A stretch of 44,703 bases of DNA, taken from assembly GCA_027483385.1 (NCBI GenBank), contig JAIXUT010000155.1, forward strand, positions 1 through 44,703. The letters run 5' to 3'. Below are positions 43,949 to 44,703 of the stretch, piece after piece. The notes beneath the pieces are model-generated. The model was not told the DNA's origin, ran no database searches, and saw only the letters and a list, made by a program, of their open reading frames with translations. How positions within the stretch are numbered: the first letter of the stretch is position 1; each line of letters opens with the position of its first letter. The DNA comes from Alphaproteobacteria bacterium (GTDB taxonomy: Bacteria > Pseudomonadota > Alphaproteobacteria > UBA2136 > UBA6156). The position numbers and the translations under genes were made by a program.

Positions 43949-44703
43949 ATGGCTTCCGGTAAATACTTCGGCACCGATGGCATTCGGGGGGCCGCCAACG
44001 GCCCCGTGTTAAACCCTGGTACGCTGGTGCGGATTGGCCTGGCCACCGCGCAAGTGGTGAAGCAGCGTTGTGGCCACCAAAGCCCCAGTGTGGTGATTGG
44101 CAAAGACCCACGCCTGAGTGGCTATATGATTGAATCGGCCCTGCAAAGTGCCTTCACCAGCATGGGTTTTACGGTGCTGCTGGTTGGCCCGTTGCCCACG
44201 CCAGCGGTGGCGATGCTGACCCGCAGCCTGCGCTGCGACGTGGGGGTGATGATTACCGCCAGCCACAATGCCTACGAAGATAATGGCATTAAATTATTTA
44301 CTCCCGATGGCGTAAAAGCCAACGGCAGCATGGTGGCGGCAATTGAGGCATTGATTGAAACCAACGGCCAGATTCAGCTGGCCCATGCCGACCATTTGGG
44401 CAAGGCCGAACGGCTTGAAGATGCCGTGGGGCGCTATATGGAATTTGTGAAAACCAGCCTGCCGCCTACTCTGCGTCTCGATGGCCTGAAGGTGGCGATG
44501 GATTGCGCCAACGGCGCGGCCTATAAAATTGCCCCCCGGATTTTCTGGGAACTCGGCGCCGAGGTGGTTAAAACGGGTGTGGCCCCCGATGGGTTTAATA
44601 TTAATAAAAACTGTGGCGCCACACACCCCACCACCGTGGCCGAATTAGTAAAGAGCAGTGGGGCGCACATTGGTTTGGCGTTTGATGGCGACGCCGACCG
44701 CCT
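43949..44703 (+). CDS. glmM: Phosphoglucosamine mutase, N-terminal part
   Basis: Start of an enzyme that runs off the right edge after about 251 codons. It begins MASGKYFGTDGIRGAANG, which is the GlmM opening, and contains the phospho-Ser loop in VMITASHNAYEDNGIK and the metal loop FDGDADR just before the edge. It interconverts glucosamine-6-phosphate and glucosamine-1-phosphate to feed UDP-GlcNAc, the MurA substrate. It lies 18 bp after ftsH, as in many proteobacteria, and is likely co-transcribed. Confidence 0.97.
   Translation, partial: MASGKYFGTDGIRGAANGPVLNPGTLVRIGLATAQVVKQRCGHQSPSVVIGKDPRLSGYMIESALQSAFTSMGFTVLLVGPLPTPAVAMLTRSLRCDVGVMITASHNAYEDNGIKLFTPDGVKANGSMVAAIEALIETNGQIQLAHADHLGKAERLEDAVGRYMEFVKTSLPPTLRLDGLKVAMDCANGAAYKIAPRIFWELGAEVVKTGVAPDGFNINKNCGATHPTTVAELVKSSGAHIGLAFDGDADR

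Overview
The window is a compact, GC-rich piece of a bacterial chromosome, most likely from an alphaproteobacterium. The pointers are ihfA followed by a MerR-type regulator and a DUF2155 protein, an NDUFS6-like zinc-finger protein, a long-form ribosome hibernation factor, a ZapA gene next to 5-formyltetrahydrofolate cyclo-ligase, and a stand-alone CinA-like domain. The order within Alphaproteobacteria cannot be fixed by eye. About 46 protein genes, two intact tRNA genes and one decayed tRNA copy are present. No insertion sequence, prophage or CRISPR array was seen. Genes are tightly packed, with several 4-nt overlaps; three convergent pairs overlap by exactly their stop codons.

Layout. 1-5670: end of rpoB and all of rpoC, closed by a bidirectional terminator. 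5678-10597: a histidine phosphatase, an NDUFS6-like zinc protein, two thioredoxin-fold envelope proteins and an aldo/keto-reductase-like/Hsp70 (YegD-type) pair. 10613-17521: hpf, a divergent murA, an unrecognised protein, radC with an in-frame amber codon, map, sfsA, a PolB-type exonuclease and a CinA-like protein. 17518-22827: amine oxidase, a double ATP-binding ABC protein, 5-formyl-THF cyclo-ligase, zapA with a coiled-coil partner, and a phosphoglycerate-kinase-like protein that has lost key residues. 22878-25846: ssb, bolA, rsmI and several small orphan genes. 25863-29964: a membrane-anchored Mur ligase, a small Cys-rich membrane protein, an alpha/beta hydrolase and a Ddl-family ATP-grasp ligase, which look like a cell-envelope neighbourhood. 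29970-32140: a STAS protein and a kinase/phosphatase switch protein. 32369-35341: recA, tRNA-Asp with a decayed tandem copy, ihfA, merR and a DUF2155 protein. 35377-38661: a response-regulator/hybrid-kinase operon whose start codon lies in a perfect hairpin. 38784-44703: a tmRNA-3'-end-like fragment, tRNA-Ser, an M23 peptidase, a parvulin lipoprotein, an unrecognised secreted protein, ftsH and the start of glmM.

Themes. Much of the region is housekeeping: transcription, DNA repair, ribosome maturation, proteolysis and wall synthesis. Two signalling systems stand out: a partner-switching module with opposing activities in one polypeptide, and a phosphorelay with likely translational control. 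The most unusual items are the amber-interrupted radC, the start-codon hairpin at 38632-38661, the degenerate PGK-like protein, the membrane Mur ligase/Ddl-like neighbourhood, and the duplicated tRNA-Asp module with covarying hairpins. All identifications come from reading motifs and remembered family features; no database search was run.
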